58,222 nucleotides of DNA, taken from the IMG/VR virus record IMGVR_UViG_3300046009_003881, positions 1-58,222 of that record; one strand, written 5' to 3'. This document shows, one piece after another, positions 1 to 3,974 of the stretch. Numbering within the stretch: position 1 is the stretch's first letter; the number at the start of each line of letters is the position of its first letter. A model generated the notes under the pieces. It was given only the letters and a program-made list of their open reading frames with translations. It had not been told where the DNA came from and did no database searches. A program made the translations under genes and the position numbers. The DNA is from a virus.

Positions 1-101
1 GAATCTTTAGAGTTTCCATAATCAATTAACTCTCGTGCTTGTTCATCTAATTCTGCACACAAGTCTTTTAATATTTTGTATTCTAATTTTTCTTTAGCCA
101 T
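1..101 (-). CDS. Partial second copy of the 60-residue small protein gene (start codon side)
   Basis: The ATG is the complement of 99-101 and the reading frame matches the first 33 or so codons of the complete gene at 58012-58194. This copy is an artefact of the terminal repeat: on the closed circle there is one gene. The last codons at the window edge differ only because bases 1-3 do not match. Confidence 0.8.
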   Translation of the reverse strand, partial: MAKEKLEYKILKDLCAELDEQARELIDYGNSKD

Positions 102-129
102 CTTGATTTGATTTGTGTCTCCTTAAGGA
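4..129. repeat. Terminal direct repeat, left copy
   Basis: Bases 4-129 are identical to 58097-58222 (offset 58093). The first three bases of the window do not match. The simplest reading is the overlap left when a circular or circularly permuted genome is assembled into a linear contig. A genuine short terminal redundancy is the alternative. Confidence 0.9.
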
Positions 130-132
130 GAC
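117..132 (-). repeat. Intergenic hairpin cassette, copy 1
   Basis: A perfect 6-bp stem (GTCTCC/GGAGAC) with a TTAA loop. It lies 15 nt before the ATG of the next leftward gene and 14 nt after the stop of the preceding gene. The same element is at 58210 in the terminal repeat. On the minus strand the 3' arm is AAGGAGAC. Confidence 0.9.
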
Positions 133-146
133 GGTTTGTTTTTTGA

Positions 147-398
147 TCAGACAATCTTCCGAGAAGTTATGCCGTCCTTTATTATGGTGTAACTCTGATT
201 AAAGCTATGCCATTCCTTACCAAGGTATAACTCTGTCGGTTTCATAGCAACGATTCGCTTTGATTCGTACATCCTAACGTGTACGTTAACACTTCCGATA
301 CTAGTCACCATTCCAATTGGTTCACCATCACCGCCAATCAAGTACACTTCGTCACATTTGATGAAATGTCCTACAGTAAACATTGTATTGTCAATCAT
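147..398 (-). CDS. Hypothetical small protein, 83 aa
   Basis: I do not recognise a family. The open frame extends upstream to 452, but I place the start at 398 because its ATG overlaps the stop of the preceding gene in an ATGA arrangement (395-398), which is the usual coupling in this arm. The sequence MIDNTMFTVGHFIKCDEVYL opens a compact, beta-rich protein of alternating hydrophobic and polar residues, with no signal peptide or membrane segment. It is part of the leftward early operon and is followed by hairpin copy 1. Function unknown. Confidence 0.7.
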   Translation of the reverse strand: MIDNTMFTVGHFIKCDEVYLIGGDGEPIGMVTSIGSVNVHVRMYESKRIVAMKPTELYLGKEWHSFNQSYTIIKDGITSRKIV

Positions 399-622
399 TT
401 GATTATTTGTTTTAGTTCTGTTTTGATTCTCTTTGCTGTCTCTCCTCTCCAAGTGGATGCATTCGCAAGGAAGTAGATGATGATGGTCTTCGCGTCATCA
501 TCGTAGTACTTATCATTGATAGTTCGAAGATTGAACATCACTTCTAGGTAAGGAACAGCGCCATAGTTTACGTTCTTCCAATCGCTTGCAATCTCCATTG
601 CAATTTCATTAATGTTTCTCAT
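395..622 (-). CDS. Hypothetical small protein, 75 aa
   Basis: A soluble, mostly helical protein starting MRNINEIAMEIASDW, with a tyrosine/aspartate-rich centre (DKYYDDDA) and a lysine-rich C-terminus. The ATG lies 19 nt downstream of hairpin copy 2, after a leader TGGAAATTTATTATG that resembles the leader of the gene at 1219-1425. Its stop overlaps the next gene's start by four bases, suggesting coupled translation. No family recognised. Confidence 0.7.
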   Translation of the reverse strand: MRNINEIAMEIASDWKNVNYGAVPYLEVMFNLRTINDKYYDDDAKTIIIYFLANASTWRGETAKRIKTELKQIIK

Positions 623-641
623 AATAAATTTCCAGTTTTGT

Positions 642-657
642 GTCTCCTTAAGGAGAC
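642..657 (-). repeat. Intergenic hairpin cassette, copy 2
   Basis: The same sequence as copy 1 (stem GTCTCC/GGAGAC, loop TTAA). It lies 10 nt after the stop of the 56-aa gene (668-838) and 19 nt before the ATG at 622. Confidence 0.9.
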
Positions 658-667
658 GGTTATTATT

Positions 668-838
668 TTATTCGCAGTCACATAGAAAGTCATCGTACTT
701 AAACTCTCCTGTCTCTATCCATTTGAGGACTTCTCCTTCGCAAGCATAGTCAATGCCTTCTTCGACAATGGTGTACCCTTGGTCGGTTTCAACTACCGTT
801 CCGCATAGGATGTATAGTGCTAAGATTATTTTTGCCAT
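668..838 (-). CDS. Small secreted or membrane-anchored protein, 56 aa
   Basis: This frame starts with MAKIILALYILCGTVVETDQ: a short charged start, a hydrophobic run of about 12 residues and a cysteine at position 12, consistent with a weak signal or anchor. The rest is acidic and ends in paired cysteines (FLCDCE). The start sits 16 nt downstream of hairpin copy 3 with the leader AAATCAAAATCAAG, the same leader as the gene at 58012-58194. Function unknown. Confidence 0.6.
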   Translation of the reverse strand: MAKIILALYILCGTVVETDQGYTIVEEGIDYACEGEVLKWIETGEFKYDDFLCDCE

Positions 839-854
839 CTTGATTTTGATTTAT

Positions 855-870
855 GTCTCCTTGAAGAGAC
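855..870 (-). repeat. Intergenic hairpin cassette, copy 3
   Basis: In leftward RNA sense the stem is GUCUCU/GGAGAC with loop UCAA, so the closing pair is a U-G wobble. It lies 3 nt after the stop of the lipoprotein gene (874-1008) and 16 nt before the ATG at 838. Confidence 0.9.
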
Positions 871-873
871 GGT

Positions 874-1008
874 TTATTTGTGCCAAGCGCATCCATCTTG
901 TCCATACATCTTGGACTTTGAATAGTGCGAGTGATTAAGTGTGTGCTTACTGTTTGTGCAAGATGCTAGTACGATGACTGCAATTGCTAGTGCGATTAGT
1001 TTTTTCAT
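874..1008 (-). CDS. Small lipoprotein, 44 aa
   Basis: The frame opens MKKLIALAIAVIVLASCTNS: two lysines, a hydrophobic core and a lipobox LASC at residues 14-17, so signal peptidase II should cleave before Cys17 and leave a mature peptide of 28 residues. The mature part is rich in His, Ser and Lys and has one further cysteine near the end. The gene is one of three lipoprotein genes in the leftward arm. Phage lipoproteins of this size are often superinfection-exclusion factors, but nothing in the mature peptide proves that here. Confidence 0.75.
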   Translation of the reverse strand: MKKLIALAIAVIVLASCTNSKHTLNHSHYSKSKMYGQDGCAWHK

Positions 1009-1009
1009 C

Positions 1010-1222
1010 TTAGTATAGGTCATTAGGTTTTACTCCATAAACTTCATAGAAGCATCTCTCACATTCGATATCACTGCCGTCAGTCTTCTCGATGCATTGC
1101 TCTAGCTTACGTTCATTGTTCTTGTCAATCGTATCCGTGATTGTGATTACGATGATGACTGATACTGCTATCGCCATTGCTACAGCGATGAATACCATAA
1201 TCTGTTCTAAGGTCTGTCTCAT
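1010..1222 (-). CDS. Small single-span membrane protein, 70 aa
   Basis: After a short N-terminus (MRQTLEQIM) comes an unbroken hydrophobic stretch at about residues 10-28 (VFIAVAMAIAVSVIIVITI), then a charged tail with three cysteines (QCIEK, CERC). The topology suggests an N-terminal anchor with the Cys-containing tail on one face of the membrane. The start overlaps the preceding gene's stop by four bases (ATGA), and one base separates its stop from the lipoprotein start. No family recognised. Confidence 0.7.
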   Translation of the reverse strand: MRQTLEQIMVFIAVAMAIAVSVIIVITITDTIDKNNERKLEQCIEKTDGSDIECERCFYEVYGVKPNDLY

Positions 1223-1425
1223 AATGTATTCTGTTTGATTTGATTTGATACGTAGTTATTGTAGTAGGATGTATACTTTGCGTACACTTTTCCGTATGCC
1301 CTATCCCATAGGCATTCATCACCGATGTGAATTTTTTCTCCCGTCAGAGAGCATTCTGACTCGAACTTTGCCCGAATCAAAATACTTTCCTCTGCTAGGT
1401 GTGATGGTCTTCTGTAGATGCTCAT
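1219..1425 (-). CDS. Hypothetical small protein, 68 aa
   Basis: A soluble protein starting MSIYRRPSHLAEESILIRAK. A central segment has cysteines spaced as ECSLTG and DECLW, flanked by histidine, which could form a small metal site. The C-terminal third is tyrosine/asparagine-rich. It begins one base after the stop of the upstream gene and carries the TGGAAATTTAATATG leader shared with the gene at 395-622. Function unknown. Confidence 0.65.
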   Translation of the reverse strand: MSIYRRPSHLAEESILIRAKFESECSLTGEKIHIGDECLWDRAYGKVYAKYTSYYNNYVSNQIKQNTL

Positions 1426-1426
1426 A

Positions 1427-1672
1427 TTAAATTTCCAGGTTTTCGTCTCTTCGAATAGACGGTGTGCTGTAAGTCTTTGACCAATGGTATTTCTCCAAGG
1501 TCTGTTCGTTTATAACTTCAACTTCCCATCCATCGAATCTCAATGCTCTGTTGATGGAATTATGTTGCTTGTTGATTAGGTATCCGAATGCTTCGATGTC
1601 TGATTTCTGCTCAGAGAACGTCTTTCTTAGGACGTTCTCTTGGTAGATGTTAACTGTGAATGTGTTTGCCAT
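1427..1672 (-). CDS. Hypothetical protein, 81 aa, reading through a hairpin cassette
   Basis: It starts MANTFTVNIYQENVLRKTF and looks like a small mixed alpha/beta protein. Its last 13 or so codons run through hairpin copy 4 and encode PSIRRDENLEI. In the other copies the stop codon sits just before the CCGTCT sequence, so this gene seems to have lost that stop and absorbed the cassette as coding sequence. It lies 17 nt downstream of copy 5. No family recognised. Confidence 0.65.
   Translation of the reverse strand: MANTFTVNIYQENVLRKTFSEQKSDIEAFGYLINKQHNSINRALRFDGWEVEVINEQTLEKYHWSKTYSTPSIRRDENLEI
1445..1460 (-). repeat. Hairpin cassette, copy 4 (inside a coding region, degenerate)
   Basis: Minus-strand GTCTATTCGAAGAGAC has the 16-nt layout with loop UCGA but one mismatched stem pair. 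It overlaps the 3' end of the gene at 1427-1672 and lies 19 nt before the ATG at 1425. Confidence 0.75.
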
Positions 1673-1689
1673 TTTGAGTTTGGTATTTT

Positions 1690-1705
1690 GTCTCCTTAAA
1701 GAGAC
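1690..1705 (-). repeat. Intergenic hairpin cassette, copy 5
   Basis: In leftward RNA sense the stem is GUCUCU/GGAGAC with loop UUAA and a U-G wobble at the loop-closing pair. It lies exactly CC after the TAA of the 44-aa membrane gene and 17 nt before the ATG at 1672. Confidence 0.9.
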
Positions 1706-1707
1706 GG

Positions 1708-1842
1708 TTACTTTGATTTTTGAAAGGTTAGAAAGATTGAACTGAACAGTGACAGTACTGAGATTCCGAATAGTAGTAGGTCACCGATGAATGCACTAGC
1801 TATCAGACAAGCTAGTGATGAGATAAGAGCGAATGTTTTCAT
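1708..1842 (-). CDS. Small hydrophobic membrane protein, 44 aa
   Basis: The frame reads MKTFALISSLACLIASAFIG, then a second hydrophobic stretch and the tail QKSK. It is nearly all hydrophobic, with an acidic residue (Asp21) between two likely membrane spans. It lies between hairpin copies 5 and 6 with the standard spacing (16 nt from hairpin to ATG; stop followed by CC and the next hairpin), which strongly supports it as a real gene despite its size. Function unknown; a membrane-acting early peptide is possible. Confidence 0.65.
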   Translation of the reverse strand: MKTFALISSLACLIASAFIGDLLLFGISVLSLFSSIFLTFQKSK

Positions 1843-1858
1843 ATCGATTTGGTATTAT

Positions 1859-1874
1859 GTCTCCTTGAAGAGAC
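1859..1874 (-). repeat. Intergenic hairpin cassette, copy 6
   Basis: The sequence is the same as copy 3 (leftward RNA stem GUCUCU/GGAGAC, loop UCAA). The layout is stop, CC, hairpin, 16 nt, ATG at 1842. Confidence 0.9.
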
Positions 1875-1876
1875 GG

Positions 1877-2494
1877 TTATTTTGTAAAGTTTAGTTTGAA
1901 GAATGCGAATGCTTGCTCAATCTCTTCGATTGTGTTCGTAGTGATTTGCTTCCCTTCTGAGTCTATTCTCAAAGAGACGTTTTTACCCATATCCAAAGCG
2001 CTCGCTCTGAATGAGAAGTTCATTATGTCGGATACCTTTTCTTTAACAGTGTTCTTGCTTTCGTCACCGTCACCGTCACCGTCACCTTCGCTTGTCTCTG
2101 CCTTGTTTCCATCAGCGAAGTCTAGCAGACCTTTGATTGACTTTTCCACACGTTTTCCCTCTGATTTTAGCTTGTCGCATTGGCTAATGAAGTCTTCCAC
2201 AAGCGCAGAGTTTTCTTCCAAGATTAAACCTGCATCCTTCATTCTGTGCAATTGTGCCTTTTCCCATCCGAAGATTGCCATCGAAAAGTCAGTTACTTTC
2301 CATTTAATACCTTCCGCTTTCAATTGCGCTTTGCCTTCATCAGATGAATACCAACGATATGCGCTGAGAACGTAGGGTGCTAACTCCAAACTCGCTTGAA
2401 ATTTCTTGTCTGATGCATTTGAGATTGCCTTTTGTAGCTTTTGAATTTTCGCAAGACCAAGTGTGTTTGCGATTGTTTTTGAAATGTTTGTCAT
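1877..2494 (-). CDS. Hypothetical protein, 205 aa, first coding gene of the leftward arm
   Basis: The protein is helix-rich and starts MTNISKTIANTLGLAKIQKL. Around residues 45-90 there is an aromatic segment (YRWYSS, FGWEKAQLHRM) that could be a compact helical domain, followed by an acidic low-complexity linker GDGDGDGDE near residues 136-144 encoded by a 6-bp tandem repeat. A final domain of about 50 residues follows. It is the first coding gene after the -7 box at 2899 and the structured RNA region, so it should be expressed very early. A regulatory or replication-associated role is a guess from position only; I recognise no family. Confidence 0.75.
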   Translation of the reverse strand: MTNISKTIANTLGLAKIQKLQKAISNASDKKFQASLELAPYVLSAYRWYSSDEGKAQLKAEGIKWKVTDFSMAIFGWEKAQLHRMKDAGLILEENSALVEDFISQCDKLKSEGKRVEKSIKGLLDFADGNKAETSEGDGDGDGDESKNTVKEKVSDIMNFSFRASALDMGKNVSLRIDSEGKQITTNTIEEIEQAFAFFKLNFTK

Positions 2495-2526
2495 TTGAAT
2501 AAAGTATTAAATTGTTATTGTATTGC

Positions 2527-2542
2527 GTCTCTTTAATGAGAC
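2527..2542 (-). repeat. Hairpin cassette, copy 7
   Basis: Minus-strand GTCTCATTAAAGAGAC has five stem pairs and a mismatched closing position. It lies directly downstream of the tRNA-like element rather than of a gene, and 32 nt before the ATG at 2494, a longer gap than in the other copies. Confidence 0.75.
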
Positions 2543-2549
2543 AGTTAGC

Positions 2550-2617
2550 GACAAGGAGTAGACTCGAACTACTCTACAGAATTATCGTCACAGATGCATC
2601 TGTTCTCCTATCTTGCC
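2550..2617 (-). ncRNA. tRNA-like fold without a proper D or anticodon arm
   Basis: On the minus strand GGCAAGA (2617-2611) can pair with CCTTGTC (2556-2550), six of seven positions including one G-U. Just inside the 3' strand is a perfect T-arm: stem AGTAG/CTACT with loop TTCGAGT (2557-2573). Between them lies one long arm (ACAGA..TCTGT or the palindrome ACAGATGCATCTGT) in place of separate D and anticodon arms, and no anticodon loop with U33 fits. No CCA is encoded. It could be a degenerate tRNA, a tmRNA-like end or a phage tRNA mimic, and the match may also be chance. Confidence 0.35.
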
Positions 2618-2861
2618 TAGGGTATGACTTTTTTGCGCATCACATCACCTATACTTGTCCTATACCAATATGTCAAAGAATTTCGCCTTTATACTCGTCG
2701 CGTTTCTGAGTAGTCATCTTATCGGAAGTAACACCCTTTCAGCAGTTAGCTACTTCTATGTGTAGGTTGATGACCTAGTCCTTTGTATGTATTTTGTCGG
2801 ATGCATACTCCCCGTCCGTTTAGCATAAGCAAGGCACATCGTTAACCTTTTAGCCTTTAGT

Positions 2862-3136
2862 GTTTCAGTGACGATTCACCTTCCCTTAAAAGACACGTCA
2901 AAGATATGTCAGTGATGCTTCATTGATACTATTTTTTTCATCTTTCTGTGCCCATTGTTTAACCACTTGTACCCAATAAAATGCATTCTGTGACCAAAGT
3001 TTAAGAAATGCTAAGATCCTTAGCAAAAAGAGACGGGCAAAAAAGCGAGTTTTTAGAGTAATGGCGCAAAAAGTTTGAGTTTATCCAAGGTCTACTACTG
3101 CCGTATCAGTGACGTATTTATGCTGTATCAGTGACG
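2862..3136 (+). repeat. Iteron-like repeats, consensus GTnTCAGTGACG
   Basis: Four copies of a 12-mer are at 2862-2873, 2906-2917 (ATGTCAGTGATG), 3103-3114 and 3125-3136. The last two start exactly 22 bp apart and the first two 44 bp apart, so paired copies face the same side of the helix. This is the pattern of initiator or repressor binding sites. No adjacent gene is a recognised iteron-binding initiator. Confidence 0.5.
2899..2906 (-). promoter_or_regulatory. Bacteroidota-type -7 box, leftward early promoter
   Basis: The minus strand reads TATCTTTG, matching TAnnTTTG. It faces the leftward arm, and no closer box to the first gene (start 2494) was seen, so it probably drives the early operon and the about 350-nt untranslated leader. 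I see no clear -33 TTTG. An iteron-like repeat at 2906-2917 touches the box, so a protein bound there could control it. Confidence 0.6.
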
Positions 3137-3210
3137 CATACACCCCCCTCATATGCTCGCCAGTTTTTATGCTAAAATTATTAGCACACAAAATTTGAGT
3201 GACAAGATTC

Positions 3211-3226
3211 GTCTCCTCGAAGAGAC
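3211..3226 (-). repeat. Hairpin cassette, copy 8 (upstream of the leftward promoter)
   Basis: In minus-strand RNA sense the stem is GUCUCU/GGAGAC with loop UCGA, including the U-G wobble. Unlike the other copies it is not between genes. It lies 6 nt from the parS-like palindrome and upstream of the 2899 box. Confidence 0.8.
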
Positions 3227-3231
3227 GGGAA

Positions 3232-3249
3232 TTGTTTCACGTGAAACAA
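3232..3249. promoter_or_regulatory. parS: parS-like perfect palindrome
   Basis: TTGTTTCACGTGAAACAA is an 18-bp perfect palindrome whose inner 16 bp (3233-3248) equal the canonical chromosomal ParB-binding site TGTTTCACGTGAAACA. No parA or parB gene is present in the window. Inference: the phage carries a site for the host chromosomal ParB, or for another CACGTG-type factor. Confidence 0.7.
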
Positions 3250-3250
3250 A

Positions 3251-3331
3251 ACGGGGAACGGCAGCAGCACAGAGAGACGGGCAAAGCGGAGACGGGGAAC
3301 GGCAGCGAAACGTTGACAGCAACAGAGACGG
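3251..3331 (+). repeat. Purine-rich repeat block (ACGGGGAACGGCAGC, GAGACGG, GCAGCAGCACAG)
   Basis: ACGGGGAACGGCAGC occurs at 3251-3265 and 3292-3306. GAGACGG occurs at 3222, 3274, 3289 and 3325, with a further copy at 3030. GCAGCAGCACAG-type triplets continue to about 3356. GAGACGG is also the 3' flank of most hairpin cassettes. The block sits between the parS-like site and the rightward promoter. Confidence 0.7.
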
Positions 3332-3484
3332 CAGCAGCACAGCAGCAGCACAGCAGCAAACGGAATCGCCAAAAAGTAGCAGAGAAATTTTGCTTTTCAC
3401 ACCCCCACCCTTTGATTAGGATCGCTTTCGGATTGGGGGTCGGTCGATATAAAACGCTATATAGCCCAACATCTAAATATGTCT

Positions 3485-3492
3485 TATATTTG
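3485..3492 (+). promoter_or_regulatory. Bacteroidota-type -7 box, rightward
   Basis: TATATTTG fits TAnnTTTG and ends 13 nt before the ATG at 3506. It is the first rightward promoter after the control region. It also shows that an in-frame ATG at 3479 lies upstream of the likely transcript start and cannot be used. Confidence 0.6.
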
Positions 3493-3505
3493 TAAAAACT
3501 CTACA

Positions 3506-3697
3506 ATGAACGGACTCAAAGTAATTAACGGCAGACTCATTAATGAGCGCCCAAATGGATTAACTGGCATTCAGGAAGCCGCTAGAAATAGAAAGGAAAT
3601 GAAGCGTCAGGAAAAGATTAGTATGTACTCAGATGCATTCGCTTTAGGTGATATGAAGGCTGAAGTACGTGAAATGGCTATGGGGATCATCTCCTAG
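3506..3697 (+). CDS. Small basic protein, 63 aa, first rightward gene
   Basis: It starts MNGLKVINGRLINERPNGLT and has a charged, helical centre (EAARNRKEMKRQEK). An upstream in-frame ATG at 3479 is rejected because it precedes the -7 box. The gene is monocistronic: it has its own promoter (3485) and is followed by a strong terminator (3728-3755). A small, independently transcribed gene at the arm boundary fits a regulator or host-takeover factor, but no family is recognised. Confidence 0.7.
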   Translation: MNGLKVINGRLINERPNGLTGIQEAARNRKEMKRQEKISMYSDAFALGDMKAEVREMAMGIIS

Positions 3698-3727
3698 TTT
3701 TGTGTTTAATTAGTGATAGTGGGGAGA

Positions 3728-3755
3728 GGGAGGCAAAGGCTTCCCTTTCTTTTTC
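3728..3755 (+). terminator. Intrinsic terminator after the first rightward gene
   Basis: GGGAGGC/GCTTCCC forms a 7-bp stem (one G-U) with an AAAG loop, followed by TTTCTTTTT. It separates the small gene from the chaperonin operon. Confidence 0.85.
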
Positions 3756-3764
3756 CTAATTATC

Positions 3765-3926
3765 TGTCATAGCTATGCTTTAATTATGTAACTTATCTTA
3801 TTGATTATTAGTTCTATGACAATTATGACAGTTTTAAAGTAAAACTAGATTAATAAAAAATATATATATATATAGAATATATATAGAGAATAGGGGAAGG
3901 AAGAAATTGTCATTTCGACATTTTTG
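3765..3926. promoter_or_regulatory. AT-rich operator-like region upstream of groEL
   Basis: Half-sites TGTCA or TGACA occur at 3765, 3817, 3826 and 3908, the last as TGTC-N5-GACA, around a run of alternating AT at about 3858-3890. A very similar set of motifs lies upstream of the primase gene (51262-51430), suggesting a shared regulator. Confidence 0.45.
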
Positions 3927-3954
3927 TTTTGATCAGATTCTTATGTTATCTTTG
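3923..3954 (+). promoter_or_regulatory. groEL promoter (TTTG, N20, TATCTTTG)
   Basis: TTTG at 3923-3926 and TATCTTTG at 3947-3954 match the Bacteroidota -33 and -7 elements with a 20-nt spacer. It is the best-formed promoter in the window. The ATG of groEL follows after 20 nt of A-rich leader. Confidence 0.75.
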
Positions 3955-3974
3955 TCCCACTAAAATCAAATTAA

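Larger units (their letters stand above)
2495..3505. other. Gene-free control region between the divergent arms
   Basis: About 1 kb with no supportable protein gene. From left to right it holds hairpin copy 7, the tRNA-like fold, about 270 nt transcribable from the minus-strand -7 box at 2899, four iteron-like repeats, the purine-rich GAGACGG/GCAGCAG block, hairpin copy 8, the parS-like palindrome and a plus-strand -7 box at 3485. Its position at the divergence of the two arms makes it the best candidate for the replication origin and early promoter region. Confidence 0.7.

Noticed and set aside
117-132. Hairpin cassettes as intrinsic terminators
   Set aside because: No copy is followed by a T-run on the minus strand, and a terminator after almost every gene of one operon would silence it.
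117-132. Hairpin cassettes as Shine-Dalgarno sites
   Set aside because: The AAGGAG is about 17 nt from the ATG and buried in the stem, and Bacteroidota generally do not rely on this pairing.
1896-2375. 159-codon plus-strand open frame
   Set aside because: It lies wholly within the minus-strand 205-aa gene and is a product of that gene's codon composition; its Ser/Pro repeats mirror the GDGDGD coding.
2550-2617. A canonical tRNA gene
   Set aside because: The T-arm and most of the acceptor stem fit, but there is no D-arm, no anticodon loop with U33 and no room for both arms. It is kept only as a tRNA-like element.
2512-2709. 65-codon plus-strand open frame in the control region
   Set aside because: No leader or promoter on that strand, no protein-like composition, and it crosses hairpin copy 7 and the tRNA-like element.
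2543-2898. tmRNA or RNase P RNA
   Set aside because: The length suits tmRNA, but I find no tag-peptide frame of the usual form, no D-loop-like 5' end, and no RNase P core motif.
3153-3495. Overlapping open frames through the parS-like and purine-rich block
   Set aside because: They consist of repeat-derived Gln/Ala/Arg or Cys/Leu runs in several frames on both strands; none has a leader and their ends do not fit the promoters.
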